Below are positions 25,519-35,700 of a stretch of DNA of 64,000 bases, in pieces. Below the pieces are notes generated by a model that was given only the letters and a program-made list of their open reading frames with translations, made no database searches and had not been told where the DNA came from. The DNA is from HLUCCA09 sp039822045 (GTDB lineage: Bacteria; Pseudomonadota; Alphaproteobacteria; Rhodobacterales; Rhodobacteraceae): NCBI GenBank assembly GCA_039822045.1, contig JBCBMY010000004.1, positions 1 through 64,000 of the forward strand, given 5' to 3'. Both the position numbers and the translations under genes were made by a program. Every line of letters begins with the position of its first letter. Within the stretch, counting starts at the first letter, position 1.

Positions 25519-26331
25519 TTAATACTCCACAGGCATAATATAGTCTGCAACCGTCAGGTTCGAAAAGACTTTGGTCATGTCGCCAACTGTTAAGCCTTGC
25601 TGCAACAATTGACTTCTTATGAAGCCTTCAGCCGCCGCCTTTCTTACTGCATGATTCCTAGTATTCTCTAGCTCTCTTTGTACTTCGTCGTCGTTCATGC
25701 GAATATCGTAGATATCAATGTCTTCTCGCTTGCATTGAATTTCAACCATTACTACGGGAGAAAGGCCATTCTTCTCATCGGATTCGCGCTCTTCTCGGCT
25801 GCGAAGATCATCAATCCTCATTCTGGGTTCGTCGTTTGGGTTCCACACTTTCCCCTCTAGATGCTGTCCGAATGACGGCTTCAGCTTCCATGAATGATTT
25901 CCGTTCGGCATGGTTCTGTGTGAAGCATTTACAAGTGGAATCGAGTTTTGCGTTGCGGGGTCAAGCCCGCGCCGCTTAATCACCGAGTCATACTCGATAC
26001 TACCCGCCTTGACGAACTCGGCCACATCTCTGTCCAGTCCGTGCGCTTCGCCGTGATCTGCAGCACGCCTTAACCGCGCTTGAAGTGGAGTTTCCCTATC
26101 AACTGAACCTCTTTGCACCGCGAGCTTACCAGCATCTGGAATGGTCACGACAACGGTGCAACTTCGGATCCTAACTCTGAACCTCACCTCTGCATCATCG
26201 GACCCACCTAGCCGAGCTTCGTCGAACGTGACGTCTAGGTGCAAAGAGCACTCAGCGCTCCGCTCGGATGCCACCCAACCGTCGATAGCAATCATCTCCC
26301 CTAGCGCTCGGAGTTGGTTCTGATTGTCCAC
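25519..26331 (-). CDS. Unknown protein (KAP-linked module, gene B)
   Basis: 270 residues from a GTG at 26331, with GGGAGG 5 bases upstream. The N-terminal third (about 20-70) is strand-rich (LHLDVTFDEA, VRFRVRIRSCTVVVTIP) like a small beta-sandwich; the C-terminal third is charged and helical and ends MPVEY. No catalytic motif is recognised. It is coupled to gene A downstream and faces away from the KAP NTPase, sharing one upstream region with it. No function is assigned. Confidence 0.7.
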   Translation of the reverse strand: MDNQNQLRALGEMIAIDGWVASERSAECSLHLDVTFDEARLGGSDDAEVRFRVRIRSCTVVVTIPDAGKLAVQRGSVDRETPLQARLRRAADHGEAHGLDRDVAEFVKAGSIEYDSVIKRRGLDPATQNSIPLVNASHRTMPNGNHSWKLKPSFGQHLEGKVWNPNDEPRMRIDDLRSREERESDEKNGLSPVVMVEIQCKREDIDIYDIRMNDDEVQRELENTRNHAVRKAAAEGFIRSQLLQQGLTVGDMTKVFSNLTVADYIMPVEY

Positions 26332-26472
26332 AACGCCCTCCCACAGTCAAAGCGTTTCGTCAAAAAGGTATCCAATACAGAGTGTCGATACCAAAGAAGG
26401 ATTGCAAGAGCCGAGGTCGGCAGGCAAGGTGAGGATACCGCAACCGAAGTTTTATTCTGGAGTATTTTTAAG

Positions 26473-27696
26473 TTGCAACTCTTGCAGGACATCCCGGATC
26501 CGAACGATCGCCTCGGCTTTTCCCCTATGGCCGATATCCTCTCCGATGTAATCTTAGAAACCGATTCGCCGTTTACCGTTGGCATCTACGGTGATTGGGG
26601 CAGTGGCAAAACGACACTGATGACGCTCATTGACGAGCGCCTCAGGCCGAAGAGAGTAGAAACCGTCTGGTTCAATGCTTGGCGGTACGAAGGTAAAGAT
26701 GTTATTTGGAACGCATTGATCCAGTCGATTTTCTTTCGAATGAAAGAAGTGGCCAAGCAGCGCGGCGATGAAGGCTTCAAGAAACGGATCGCAGACGCGG
26801 CAAAGAACTTAGCTTGGTTTGCCGCTCGCCGATTCATCGGTACGGCTACTGGACGTGCGGTGACTGCAAGTGATTTGGATGGTATAGCAGATGCCCTTAC
26901 CCCTTTGAACGGTGCCGACAACTCTGAGTACTTTGAGTTCCTAAACCAGTTTGAAATGACGTTTTCTAGGCTTGTCGAAGATCTCCTTGGGGACACTGGT
27001 GAGCGTCTGGTGGTTTTTGTTGACGACCTAGATCGATGCCTTCCGGAAAATGCAGTTGAAGTGCTTGAAGCGATAAAGTTGTACTTGGATAAGGGCAATG
27101 TAACGTTTGTGATCGGGGTGGAGCCTGAAGTTGTCCGGGACGGAATTCGCTTTCGTTACAGAGACAATGAATCCTTGCGCGACAAGGAGTATCTGGAAAA
27201 AATTGTGCAGCTACCTTTTTCGCTGCGAGGGTTAAGCCATGCCAGTGTGCTTAGGTTGCTTGAATATAAGAAGGCTGGACGCTATCGCGAGGACGAACTA
27301 GTACAAAAATTGATCATCTTGGGCACTCGGTCAAACCCGAGGCGCATTAAGCGATTCATAAATACCTTTCACGTAGTAGAACGGGTTGAAGAGCTTAGCG
27401 GTCGAAACTTGACATCAGATGACGTTCGCAGATTGTCGATTGTTCTTCTTACGCAAATACGATTCCCGAGAATCTACGATTTCTTATTTGACAATCCGAA
27501 TCTTATCTCGGACTTCGCAGAGTTGAGAAGGACGCCCGGTGACCTAAACTCTAAAATTGAGAAGCGCAGCGATCTGGCGGAGATTTTTCTCAATGACTCG
27601 GCCGTCGAGTTCTTTGATGCTGTGGGGAGTGTTGATTGTAGCGAAGCGCTAATGTCGCATTGGCTAAGGATCTCACAGGTCGCGATTGACAAGTAG
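26473..27696 (+). CDS. KAP family P-loop NTPase
   Basis: 407 residues from the TTG at 26473 with CTGGAG upstream. An ATG at 26527 is another option, and the open frame extends back to 26314 but would overlap gene B. The KAP start pattern DRLGFSPMADILSDVI precedes Walker A GIYGDWGSGKTTLM (Lys46) and VWFNAWRYEGKDVIWNALI, the typical KAP W-Y motif. Walker B is VVFVDDLDRC (about 182-189), followed by the sensor region SNPRRIKRFIN. KAP NTPases often occur in phage-defence islands. Here the gene stands in a mobile element, divergent from two unknown genes. Confidence 0.85.
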   Translation: MQLLQDIPDPNDRLGFSPMADILSDVILETDSPFTVGIYGDWGSGKTTLMTLIDERLRPKRVETVWFNAWRYEGKDVIWNALIQSIFFRMKEVAKQRGDEGFKKRIADAAKNLAWFAARRFIGTATGRAVTASDLDGIADALTPLNGADNSEYFEFLNQFEMTFSRLVEDLLGDTGERLVVFVDDLDRCLPENAVEVLEAIKLYLDKGNVTFVIGVEPEVVRDGIRFRYRDNESLRDKEYLEKIVQLPFSLRGLSHASVLRLLEYKKAGRYREDELVQKLIILGTRSNPRRIKRFINTFHVVERVEELSGRNLTSDDVRRLSIVLLTQIRFPRIYDFLFDNPNLISDFAELRRTPGDLNSKIEKRSDLAEIFLNDSAVEFFDAVGSVDCSEALMSHWLRISQVAIDK

Positions 27697-28682
27697 CGAC
27701 TTCTTGCGATCTCTAGAGCTTGGCGTGCACTTCTGGCGCGCAATGGATATGAGTATTGGGGACTCTAAATTTGCGAGGACTTCGAATGTTGCTGCACCTC
27801 ACCTTGTTTTGATATGGGAGCCAACCAAGCTGCTTTGGAATAATGGCTTGAATTGCGCTTCTTCAATGCTATTGAATGTGGTTTTAGAGGTGCAGTCAAT
27901 AATCGTTCATGCCGGTCTAGTAGTCAAAACCGTCGGAACGTACACTGGGACAAGGGCAGGCTTTTCCGAAACTCGGTGGCGCGGCGCCAACGCCGGGATC
28001 GACGAGTTCTGATGCTTGCCTATTTGACTTCGTTCGTTGACGGCGTTAGGGAGGCGGCACTGCAATGCAGTGATTAATTCCGCGAATTGGCTTTTGATCA
28101 GCCTTCGGGTTTGCGGTGTCAGCATTCGGCAACTTCGTTTGCACAGTAGAGGTTTCGAGTGCGTACTGGTGGGTGAGAGCTGGCTCAAGCTTTCAAATGG
28201 AGACAGGAATAAAGTGTGAGCACGCCTATCGCGGTACGTTCAGGACGATGCCGGCTGGCTGGATAATCGCATGTACGGAAGTTGTGATACGCGCAAGATA
28301 AGAAGAACGTGCGCATGGGAATAGAAATGTTCTGGAAATGAGTAATACCCCTGCAATCCAACGTAAATCGAGTAAGGGAATGATTTGAGAGCTGCTCTAC
28401 CGCAGTTCGGGAAATGTTAGGTGTCAATGGACGCAATCCCCCAAGTTGGATCGCGTCAGTGCAACCTCTTAGCCAATAGTTTGGAAATGCTTTTGGGTGG
28501 GTCGCGCACTAAATGGGCGCCTACCCGTTTCGGGCAGGGTCCCTTTCGATCTTCTTATGCGCGGGATGGATGCAAACTTGAACGTAGTTCTGCAACGTAC
28601 CTGCGGCAACTGCGTGCGTTTTCTGCCTGCGGGGGTACTGCCCCTCTGGGTCCCTAGGCGATAACTTGGAGCTCTGACGTGC
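27697..28682. other. 985-base stretch without a supportable gene
   Basis: Between the KAP gene and the serine recombinase, short frames on both strands lack ribosome-binding sites and motifs. No repeat, tRNA or clear hairpin was found. It may hold an unrecognised small RNA or decayed cargo. Confidence 0.5.
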
Positions 28683-29351
28683 TCACCCCTTATAGACGCC
28701 TTCGCGCTGCAACAGGCGTTTCACTTGCGCGGCTGAGTAAGGTTTGCCTGCCTTGGTGGTGTATCCCTGTTCTGCGAGACGTGCAGACACGTCGCGGAGG
28801 CTGGGACGGTCGCCTTTGACGGGATTGCGGTATGCCTTACGGGCCGCGTCAGCGGCGTCCTGAGGCAGGCTCTTACGTCCTTCTATCCTCTTACCCTTCT
28901 CAGTGCTCTTGCGGTCTCTCGCATCGCGTAGCCTTCTGACGGTGCGCTCCTTCTCAAGTTCACTGAATACTGTCGCGATCTGCGCCATTGCCTTTCGCAT
29001 CGGGTCTTCGTGGTCGAAGAGGTTATCTCCGTTTGAGCACAGGACGGTCACGCCACGCGCCTTCAACAGCATCTCGCCGAGGATGCTAGCTTGCATCGTG
29101 CGCGCGAAGCGCGATGCGTCTTCGACGATGACCGTACGAACGCCGTTCGCGTCCAATGCGTCGAGAAGGGCGGAGAAGCCGGGCCTCTGTTCGATTTGAT
29201 CGCCGCCGCTCACGGCAGGATCACTGAACACTCTGTGGATCTCATACCCCTGCGCCGCACAGAGCTTGGCAATCGACGCCATCTGGCGCGGCATGGAATC
29301 CCCGTCGACATTGGCGGCGCTTGAGGTGCGGGTATACGCAAAAACTTTCAC
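28683..29351 (-). CDS. Serine recombinase (resolvase/invertase family)
   Basis: 222 residues from GTG 29351. The N-terminal catalytic domain has YTRTSS with the nucleophile Ser near residue 10, then DPAVSGGDQIEQRPGFSALLDAL and VEDASRFAR, the conserved active-site segment. EKERTVRRLRDARDRK links to a short C-terminal helix-turn-helix (SLRDVSARLAEQGY to SAAQVKRLLQREG). The length fits a small resolvase, DNA invertase or transposon recombinase. It is intact. The element already has a tyrosine integrase, so this one probably resolves dimers or inverts a segment, or belongs to a nested insertion. Confidence 0.88.
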   Translation of the reverse strand: MKVFAYTRTSSAANVDGDSMPRQMASIAKLCAAQGYEIHRVFSDPAVSGGDQIEQRPGFSALLDALDANGVRTVIVEDASRFARTMQASILGEMLLKARGVTVLCSNGDNLFDHEDPMRKAMAQIATVFSELEKERTVRRLRDARDRKSTEKGKRIEGRKSLPQDAADAARKAYRNPVKGDRPSLRDVSARLAEQGYTTKAGKPYSAAQVKRLLQREGVYKG

Positions 29352-29907
29352 TTTTCTATTCCACGTCAGATCCTAACGAATGTTTCACGTACTTTATACT
29401 TCAGAAAAAGGTACAGCACAAGGCCGAATCGAGCCCGTCAATCCCCCATGCAACCTCTGCAACTTTTCGGGGAGGCGGGTTGCACTACCAAGATTAGTAC
29501 GATTTCGTGCTTTTATCCAATGAATTCTGCATACTATCGCATACCGTATCGGCGCGACTGTATGTCAATGTATACTTTTTGAAGAGTTGCACTCAGGGTG
29601 ATCGACGGCGGCTAAGAGCTCATACTACCCGATGCTGCGGTCTGCACCAACGACCGCTTTTGTAGAGCGGCCAAAAACGTGACAAAATCAAACGAGGTTT
29701 TGCCAAGTTTTTTAGGCAAGAAATTTTTCAGAGGTTTTGGTCGTTAGGCTATTCTTGCCCAAAAAGACGACGAGCTACAAGAAGCGTGATAGTCACGAAA
29801 CTTCGGATGATTAACCACAAAAATTTCTACGCTGGCTGCATAGGATGGAGGGGGCTCTGTTGGAGCGACAGTTTTTTAAAGTTAGCTTTGCCTGATCAAT
29901 CCGATGT
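29352..29907. other. 556-base low-GC intergenic stretch
   Basis: AT-rich DNA between the recombinase start and the end of the two-helix membrane protein gene. A GTGACAAAATCAAA string near 29678 resembles the TGTCACAAAATCAAA repeat at 36912. No gene is supported. Confidence 0.45.
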
Positions 29908-30291
29908 CTATTTGAATATTGACTTCCCAATCAGAAACGCGATGGCTCCAATCTGTGCTACAGATGCCGCTATCAAAGCCAAGATGACTTGAGTATTCAA
30001 AAGGCGGTCTGAGGGATCAGATTCGACTCCGGTAACCACCAAGTAGATGTCCAGTGCCAGTGCCGACGCTATTATTAGCATCGTAAATGCAGTAGTGTAT
30101 CGAATGTATTTTCTTACATCGTCGGCCCACTCGGCCCTCATTCTGTTTTCTTCAGCGTCTCTTGCCTCAAGGTCCCCACTTTCTTCATCTGGACTGATGA
30201 ATGGGACTCTCTTATTTCCGTACGTACGCTCTTCGCTTGGGCTTGTGTTTGGAGGCGACTCATCGCTCGGCTCTTCCGGCTCGTCAGACAT
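29908..30291 (-). CDS. Small two-helix membrane protein with acidic disordered N-terminus
   Basis: 127 residues; the ATG has a very strong GGAGGAG site. Residues 1-60 are acidic, proline- and serine-rich and probably disordered. Two hydrophobic helices follow at about 67-88 (TTAFTMLIIASALALDIYLV) and 101-124 (VILALIAASVAQIGAIAFLI), with a short loop between them. No family is recognised. It lies downstream of an RHH protein gene and close to a divergent subtilase gene. A holin- or pore-like role is possible but unproven. Confidence 0.65.
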   Translation of the reverse strand: MSDEPEEPSDESPPNTSPSEERTYGNKRVPFISPDEESGDLEARDAEENRMRAEWADDVRKYIRYTTAFTMLIIASALALDIYLVVTGVESDPSDRLLNTQVILALIAASVAQIGAIAFLIGKSIFK

Positions 30292-30302
30292 AACTCCTCC
30301 GT

Positions 30303-30324
30303 GCCCGCGCGAGATCGCGCGGGC
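30303..30324. terminator. GC-rich hairpin between RHH and membrane protein genes
   Basis: A perfect 10-bp stem, GCCCGCGCGA with TCGCGCGGGC, and a 2-base spacer, with no T-tract. It may partly terminate or process the RHH transcript before the membrane protein gene. Confidence 0.45.
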
Positions 30325-30351
30325 TCAACGTACCTTTGGCATGTTGAACTG

Positions 30352-30555
30352 CTAATCTACCTTGATTTTCAGCTTCTCGCCGTTCTCATCTTCGACGGTT
30401 ACTGAACCATCCTTAGCGGCGTGCTTGCTAACCGCAGAGGCTTGCGAAATTGCGCGCCGTATTGCATCGTTGATAGAAAGCGCATCGAAGTGATCGACGA
30501 GCTGTTCCAACTTTTCGATGTCCTTCTCGGACAGGCTGATTGTACGGCGTGGCAT
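30352..30555 (-). CDS. Ribbon-helix-helix-like small protein
   Basis: 67 residues. MPRRTISLSEKDIEKLEQLV fits the strand and first helix of an RHH DNA-binding fold, and INDAIRRAISQAS the second helix. A short acidic/basic tail ends EKLKIKVD. Such proteins are repressors or antitoxins. It is divergent from the subtilase gene, with 265 bases of shared upstream DNA, and may regulate both sides. The ribosome-binding site is AAGAGA. Confidence 0.6.
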   Translation of the reverse strand: MPRRTISLSEKDIEKLEQLVDHFDALSINDAIRRAISQASAVSKHAAKDGSVTVEDENGEKLKIKVD

Positions 30556-30710
30556 GACTGATCTCTTTTTCTTGGTTCTTCTTAAAATCTCTCGGCTTTA
30601 CAACCACGTATGGTTGCTGGTATCGTCTACCCTCTGGTGCTACGGTGTCAAGTCTTGACATGTTTGATCACCCGTTTGGTGCGATTCTGGTGCAGATATA
30701 TGGTTTTTTG

Positions 30711-30760
30711 TTGACACGTTCCACACCGGCGGTGTAAAAAAGCTGTAAGCCGCCGGTTTT
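30711..30760 (+). promoter_or_regulatory. Promoter-like and hairpin elements upstream of subtilase gene
   Basis: TTGACA at 30711-30716 and TGTAAA at 30733-30738 (16-bp spacing) resemble a sigma-70 promoter pointing at the subtilase. A 7-bp inverted repeat, CCGGCGG (30726-30732) and CCGCCGG (30750-30756), followed by TTTT overlaps it. It could be an attenuator or an operator. Confidence 0.4.
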
Positions 30761-30820
30761 CTATAGCCTGTTGGTAAATTTTTGCTTATCTATCCGCTCA
30801 CTCTCGGGTTTGGGCGGGCT

Positions 30821-32104
30821 ATGGTTGCGAAGATTTCAGGCATCGATTTTGCTTTAGACAAAATTAAAGAAATAGATAGCGAATCACCACGTAGCATCCG
30901 GATTGCTCATGTGGACTACTCGTGGGACTTGAGTTCACCTGCCATTACAGGTGTTCTTAACTTTTTCGACGACAGCGACCGAAATACTATCCAGACGCGC
31001 AACTTAGCTACAACTGCCAACTATGATCTACAAGCAAGGCATGGATCAGCTTGCAGTGCCATCCTCAGAACAAGCGCCGCAATAAATCTCACAGGTTCGG
31101 AGCAACACGTGTGGAACCTCGCCCCTCACGCGACTGTCTACGCGGTTCCGCTGGCGCTCCCAGAAGCGAAGTTTCCTTCGGGAGGCATCAAAAAACTCTG
31201 GAGTGCGATCAAGGACGGATCAGAATTTGAAAGCGAGCACCTGAAGGAAACATGGGAAGAATTCGAACGCGACTGGGATGAAGGCTATCTGTCAGCTTAC
31301 CAGTGTGCGCCAAAAGACACTGAGGATGAAGAGGGAACAACCGAAGAAGGCGCCAAGCTGCTCGGACTACTCGAGGATTTCATCGACTATCAGAACTTCC
31401 GCCTAACCGTTAACGCAACTTTTGATCGGCTAATTGAACTCTGTGAGAAGGGCGAGCTTTCGAAAGGCGATCTGATTGTTTGCCCAATCAACGCGAAATC
31501 GATTGAGTGCTGCCCTGAGACTGCAACGTTGCGAAATTTTGACTTTCCAATTTTGCAGTACGGATCGGTGCGTGAAAAAATTGCAAAGATCACTTGCGAC
31601 TACGAAGTAAGTGTCATCGTCGCTGCAGGAAACAGCGGTCTGGACCTCAGCCATGGCAAGCTTCCTTTGTTCTTTGGGACGAAGGCTATCCAAGAGACCT
31701 ACAAAAATCGCGGCTTGGCTTGCGGTGCTGTCCTAGTTGGAGCAGATAACAAGCACTCAACTCGAAACTCGATGAGAATGGTAAACAAGGGAAAGTGCAT
31801 AGATAGCTCAGGTCGATATGAGTTGCACGAGGCAGAGGCATTCCAGTCAGCGCTAAGCGTACTTGCAGATCACTGGAGCCTCAGTAGCGGCGCCTCAATG
31901 GTAGTTGCAGCCTGCCTTGCTAACATTCAGCATTATCGACACCACATCGGGGCAGGCGTCTTGAAGCCATACGAGGCTAGGGCGCACATTCGCCAATGGG
32001 CCGCCATGGATCCAAATAAATCTATAGGTATGGTCAACAGGAAGGGCTACATGGGTAGCCCGCCCGACTTGGAAGCTTGGATGAAGGGTACCCGTATAGC
32101 TTAG
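30821..32104 (+). CDS. Subtilisin-like (S8) serine protease without signal peptide
   Basis: 427 residues from ATG 30821; the frame is open back to 30782. The S8 catalytic set is in the right order: Asp32 in RIAHVDYS, His74 in ARHGSACSAIL, the oxyanion Asn271 in IVAAGNSG and Ser359 in SSGASMVVAACLA. The order and flanking residues fit subtilases, although the Ser motif is SGASM instead of the usual GTSMA. A long insert (about 90-230) contains an acidic coil. No signal or pro-peptide is evident, so it probably acts in the cytoplasm. Carried on a mobile element, it may be a conflict-system effector or activator. Confidence 0.75.
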   Translation: MVAKISGIDFALDKIKEIDSESPRSIRIAHVDYSWDLSSPAITGVLNFFDDSDRNTIQTRNLATTANYDLQARHGSACSAILRTSAAINLTGSEQHVWNLAPHATVYAVPLALPEAKFPSGGIKKLWSAIKDGSEFESEHLKETWEEFERDWDEGYLSAYQCAPKDTEDEEGTTEEGAKLLGLLEDFIDYQNFRLTVNATFDRLIELCEKGELSKGDLIVCPINAKSIECCPETATLRNFDFPILQYGSVREKIAKITCDYEVSVIVAAGNSGLDLSHGKLPLFFGTKAIQETYKNRGLACGAVLVGADNKHSTRNSMRMVNKGKCIDSSGRYELHEAEAFQSALSVLADHWSLSSGASMVVAACLANIQHYRHHIGAGVLKPYEARAHIRQWAAMDPNKSIGMVNRKGYMGSPPDLEAWMKGTRIA

Positions 32105-32797
32105 CTACTCTTCATATATTTGTTCTTGTTTCATCCGCGCGACTTCTACCCAAAAAGCACAATGAAATCAGCATGCGCAAGCGGACTGCAAATCCGCTGA
32201 GTGGTTTATGATGCCAATCTCATAGTGAAACCTTCAAAACGGACATCGGGCCGACGGCAGCTTCGTCCGCATTGCAGCCCTCAGATCTTCCGAGAGTAAA
32301 GCAACGCGCATAGTGCGCAGACCCGCGTCAGCGGCATGATGCGTGGACGTGTTAGCGGTCGATGAAGTGGTGGTGCAAGATGGACACCTGTGATGGCCCC
32401 AGAGACCCGCTAACGCGGGCCTTAAGAAAACTTGGAAAACTCTGTCGGATCGTCAGAGAGGCTGCGGCTCGTCCTAGGACCGCGAAGCTCGTCCCAGTTA
32501 GCGGGGTGGTGGGAAGAGTGGTGGTGACGCCCCTCGGGGGCAGCTCCCCTATAGAAGAATATATTTTTTGAGATTCCGGCCCTTTTTCTTCCTCGTCAGG
32601 GGGAAAAATATATCTTTCCCTAAAGCAATCTCCCCCTAGACTACCTTACCACCACCACTACACTTCTACCAACCCAACCCTCTGATGTTAAATAAAAAAC
32701 AGCGTTGGTAAGTCTGGTGGTAAAGAGGTGGCAAGCCTCCCTCTTCCACCTCCGCCCCGGTGGTGGAAAGGATTCCCTAGCCACCACCACAAACGGC
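32105..32797. other. Origin-like region with repeated GGTGGTGG/CCACCACC motifs and AT-rich patches
   Basis: About 690 bases without a convincing gene. GTGGTGG-type motifs occur at 32367-32375, 32505-32513, 32518-32526, 32714-32721 and 32759-32766, and the inverse CCACCACCAC at 32649-32658 and 32781-32790. AT-rich patches at about 32549-32570 and 32603-32616 lie between them. A small stem, CCCGC/GCGGG, is at 32406-32419. It sits at the 3' end of the replication gene, so an origin of replication is the likely reading. Confidence 0.5.
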
Positions 32798-35700
32798 CTA
32801 TGCAGCCTCCTCCATAGGGATCAGTGGTAGACGTTCGAAGGCGTAGATGTTGCCGTGCTTGTCTCTGTGGACGAGACGGAGCGTATAGCGCCCCTGTCGC
32901 TTTACCACGTCCTCGCGGTCTTCCGTCCACTCGCGGGTCGTCTGCATCGCGCGCAGGCGCTGGCGGATCGTCGCGATAGAACTGTGCGGATAGATGACGC
33001 TCCCCGTTTCGCGGTCCAGCGCATAGCCCCAGTGAGGGATCGCCACGCCGACCTCGTTCAGCACGTCACACACGTCGACCACACGCGCATCTGCGTAGGG
33101 GAACGGCTGCGCATCTTCGCCCTTGCCCAGCTCCTTGGGGACCTTCGTCGTGGAACCGACGCGGAACACAGTCAGTCGCTTGTGGTGCTCTTCGATCAGG
33201 GCGTCCAAAAGCGCGTGCTCAGGGTTGTCGGACATGACCGTCGCCTTCAGCTTTTCGCGGTTGTCGAGGAACCCAAATATGCCTGCGTTGTCGAGGACAC
33301 CGCCGATGATCTTGTTGTGGGCCTCGAAGCCGCCCATCGGTGTGCCTTCCCACATCGGGCACCCGCAGGCCTTGCAGTATTGGACAAGCGTCAGGAGGGC
33401 GTGAAGGTAGCGCCCGGCGTTAGCCGGTGCATACGTCTTAAGGTCGTACTTGAACTGCGACTTCGGTCGCGTGCCGGGATTCTCCAGCTTCGGGTCGAGA
33501 TCGATCAGAAGCACGCGCCCCGCCAGTTCTTCACTGAGCGCTGTTCTGTTTCCGGTCAGCTTCCAGACGACCTTGACGACACACTCGATCATCTCGCTGA
33601 CGCCGAGACGTCTGGCACTGTACGTGGGCCACGCCGTGATCGCCGCAGCCAGTTCGCCAAAATCGACCTTGCCGTCGTCAGGCAGGTTATCCCAATACGC
33701 TTCGCCGATGCCGCTGTCCAAGGTAGACACAATCGTCTTCTGTACCTCTTCCTTCCTGCTTGGCAGGGACTGAGGCTTCGGGGCTTCCAGCATCGAAATC
33801 CACGAAGAGGTGTCCATGATAAGAGACGCCCCGGTGCGTGGCTTGTCTTTGCGGGCAAGGTGCCCCGGCGTAGGTCCCTCAATGAACTCACGGCAGATTG
33901 GCGTAAGGCATGCACTGAGGACATGGCAGAAAGACGGTACCTCTCGGCCTTCTGCGATCTCTTCAAGTTCAGCACGGGTCAGACCTTCCAGCGGGAAGTC
34001 CGCGAACAAATCGATCAGGTCTTCGACGGCGCGTTCTACCTCTTCTTCGGTCGGGTCCTCGCTGACGCGAGCCATGTCAAAGCCATCCTTCGGCTGATAG
34101 AACAGACCGCTTTCCGGATGATACCCCGGATCGGTGATCAGGTTCATATCCGCATCATATACCGGCGACATGATCACGCGATGTAGCGGCGGATAGTCTG
34201 ACTTCGGACGGTGAAAGACGTTGTTCACCACGTCGTGGGGGCAACCGACGTAACTCTCACCTCGGATGAATTCTATCTTCTGCTCGATGCGCGAGCGGAA
34301 CCCGTCTTTGTCAAGTGGTACGATACGCAGGTTGCCGCGTTCGTTCCACTCAAGCGTCGTCAGACGCTCGGTACTATGGAACAGGCGGGGATCGTCGCCC
34401 TGATCGGTCATGCGCTTGTGAACTTCATCACAGTTTGCGTTGTACCTGTTCTCAAGGTCAATCGCGCCTTCATCTGCGGCCTTCTGGCGAAGATGCGACA
34501 ATCGCTTACGAACCACGGCGATGGGGACGTTCAGCGGCTTCTTCAGGGCCTTGACCAGATCGCCATACACAGCATCCTTCAACGGCCCCTTGATGCGTTC
34601 AATGAACGCGTCGATGTCGGCGTCCTCGGGCTTGTCGCCAAGCTTAGCGACGGCATCTTCGACGTCCTGACGCTTCTTCAGCTTCAGAGGTCCCGCCTTC
34701 ACCGCCTCGACTTTCGCCTGAAGCTCTTCAGCTTCCTCTTCATCGTCAGCCGAAAGAATGTATCCCTCGTCCGCGTCAAACAGAAGGTTCTCATCGAACC
34801 ATCCTTGGCGCAGGGCTTCTTCTAGGAATTGGAGCTTGTGCCTGCCCTGACAGGAATCGTGGTGACAGAACCACGTCCAATATTCGCTTTGCGCATCGAT
34901 GGAATTGACCGCCATGCAGGCAAAACCACCTTCAGAACTGTGTTCGTGTTCAAACGGGCATTCGATGTGGACGTGCCCATGCGCCTCGCTGCCCGCTACG
35001 CGGATACGATCCGAGCAATACGTCTCAAGGAGATCCGCAAGCAGGAACTTGTCTTTGTAGATGCGGTGCCAGTCATTGAGGCTACGCCCAGACGGCGTGT
35101 AGCACTGCGGAACCTCTTCCTTGTCTGAGGCCCCACCCGCCGCAAGGAACGGGTTGGCGTCACGATTTTTCGTATACGACGCCTTCGGATAAGAAGGTAC
35201 GTCACCGAAACGCAGGGGGTCGCCTCGAACGACATACGCGCCCCACTCGCTATTTCCCTTCGGGTGGCGCGCGGTGTAGAACAGGCGCGACACGTCGGTA
35301 CAGGACGTGTCGAAGTGCACGCCCAGCATGTTGACCGCGAGGCCGCAGATCTTGTCTTCCCAGATCTTGAGCGCCTCGTCCTGAGTTGACGCTAGGTCAA
35401 TCAGCTTGACCGGGGCCGCCAGCGGTAAGATCAGGCGGAACTTGTCAAGTGGCGGTGTGTCAAGGACGATCTTCACGCCGTCAGAACGCTGCTTTTTCTG
35501 CTCAGCGATCTCGATCTCAGCGAGGAAGTCTTCTTCGAAGTGGTCCTTTGAATGATCGCGGAGATACTCCTTAACCGCGTCCAGCGTCGGGTCTGTTTTG
35601 ATCTTGAGCTTGCGTAGTACGTCATCACGCTTCAGTTCGAGCCCGCGCTTGCCGTGATTATACGAAGTATATACAAGACAGAAGAGGCCGAGTTCCTCGA

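Noticed and set aside
27686..28012. 108-codon frame after the KAP gene starting at a TTG
   Set aside because: No ribosome-binding site or motif, and it begins inside the KAP stop region; not supported as a gene.
32362..32571. 69-codon frame in the origin-like region
   Set aside because: Contains the repeat motifs, has no family and its frame is interrupted by the AT-rich patch; more likely non-coding.
32367..32790. Repeated GGTGGTGG motifs considered as a CRISPR array
   Set aside because: Motifs are short, irregularly spaced and in both orientations, with no cas genes.
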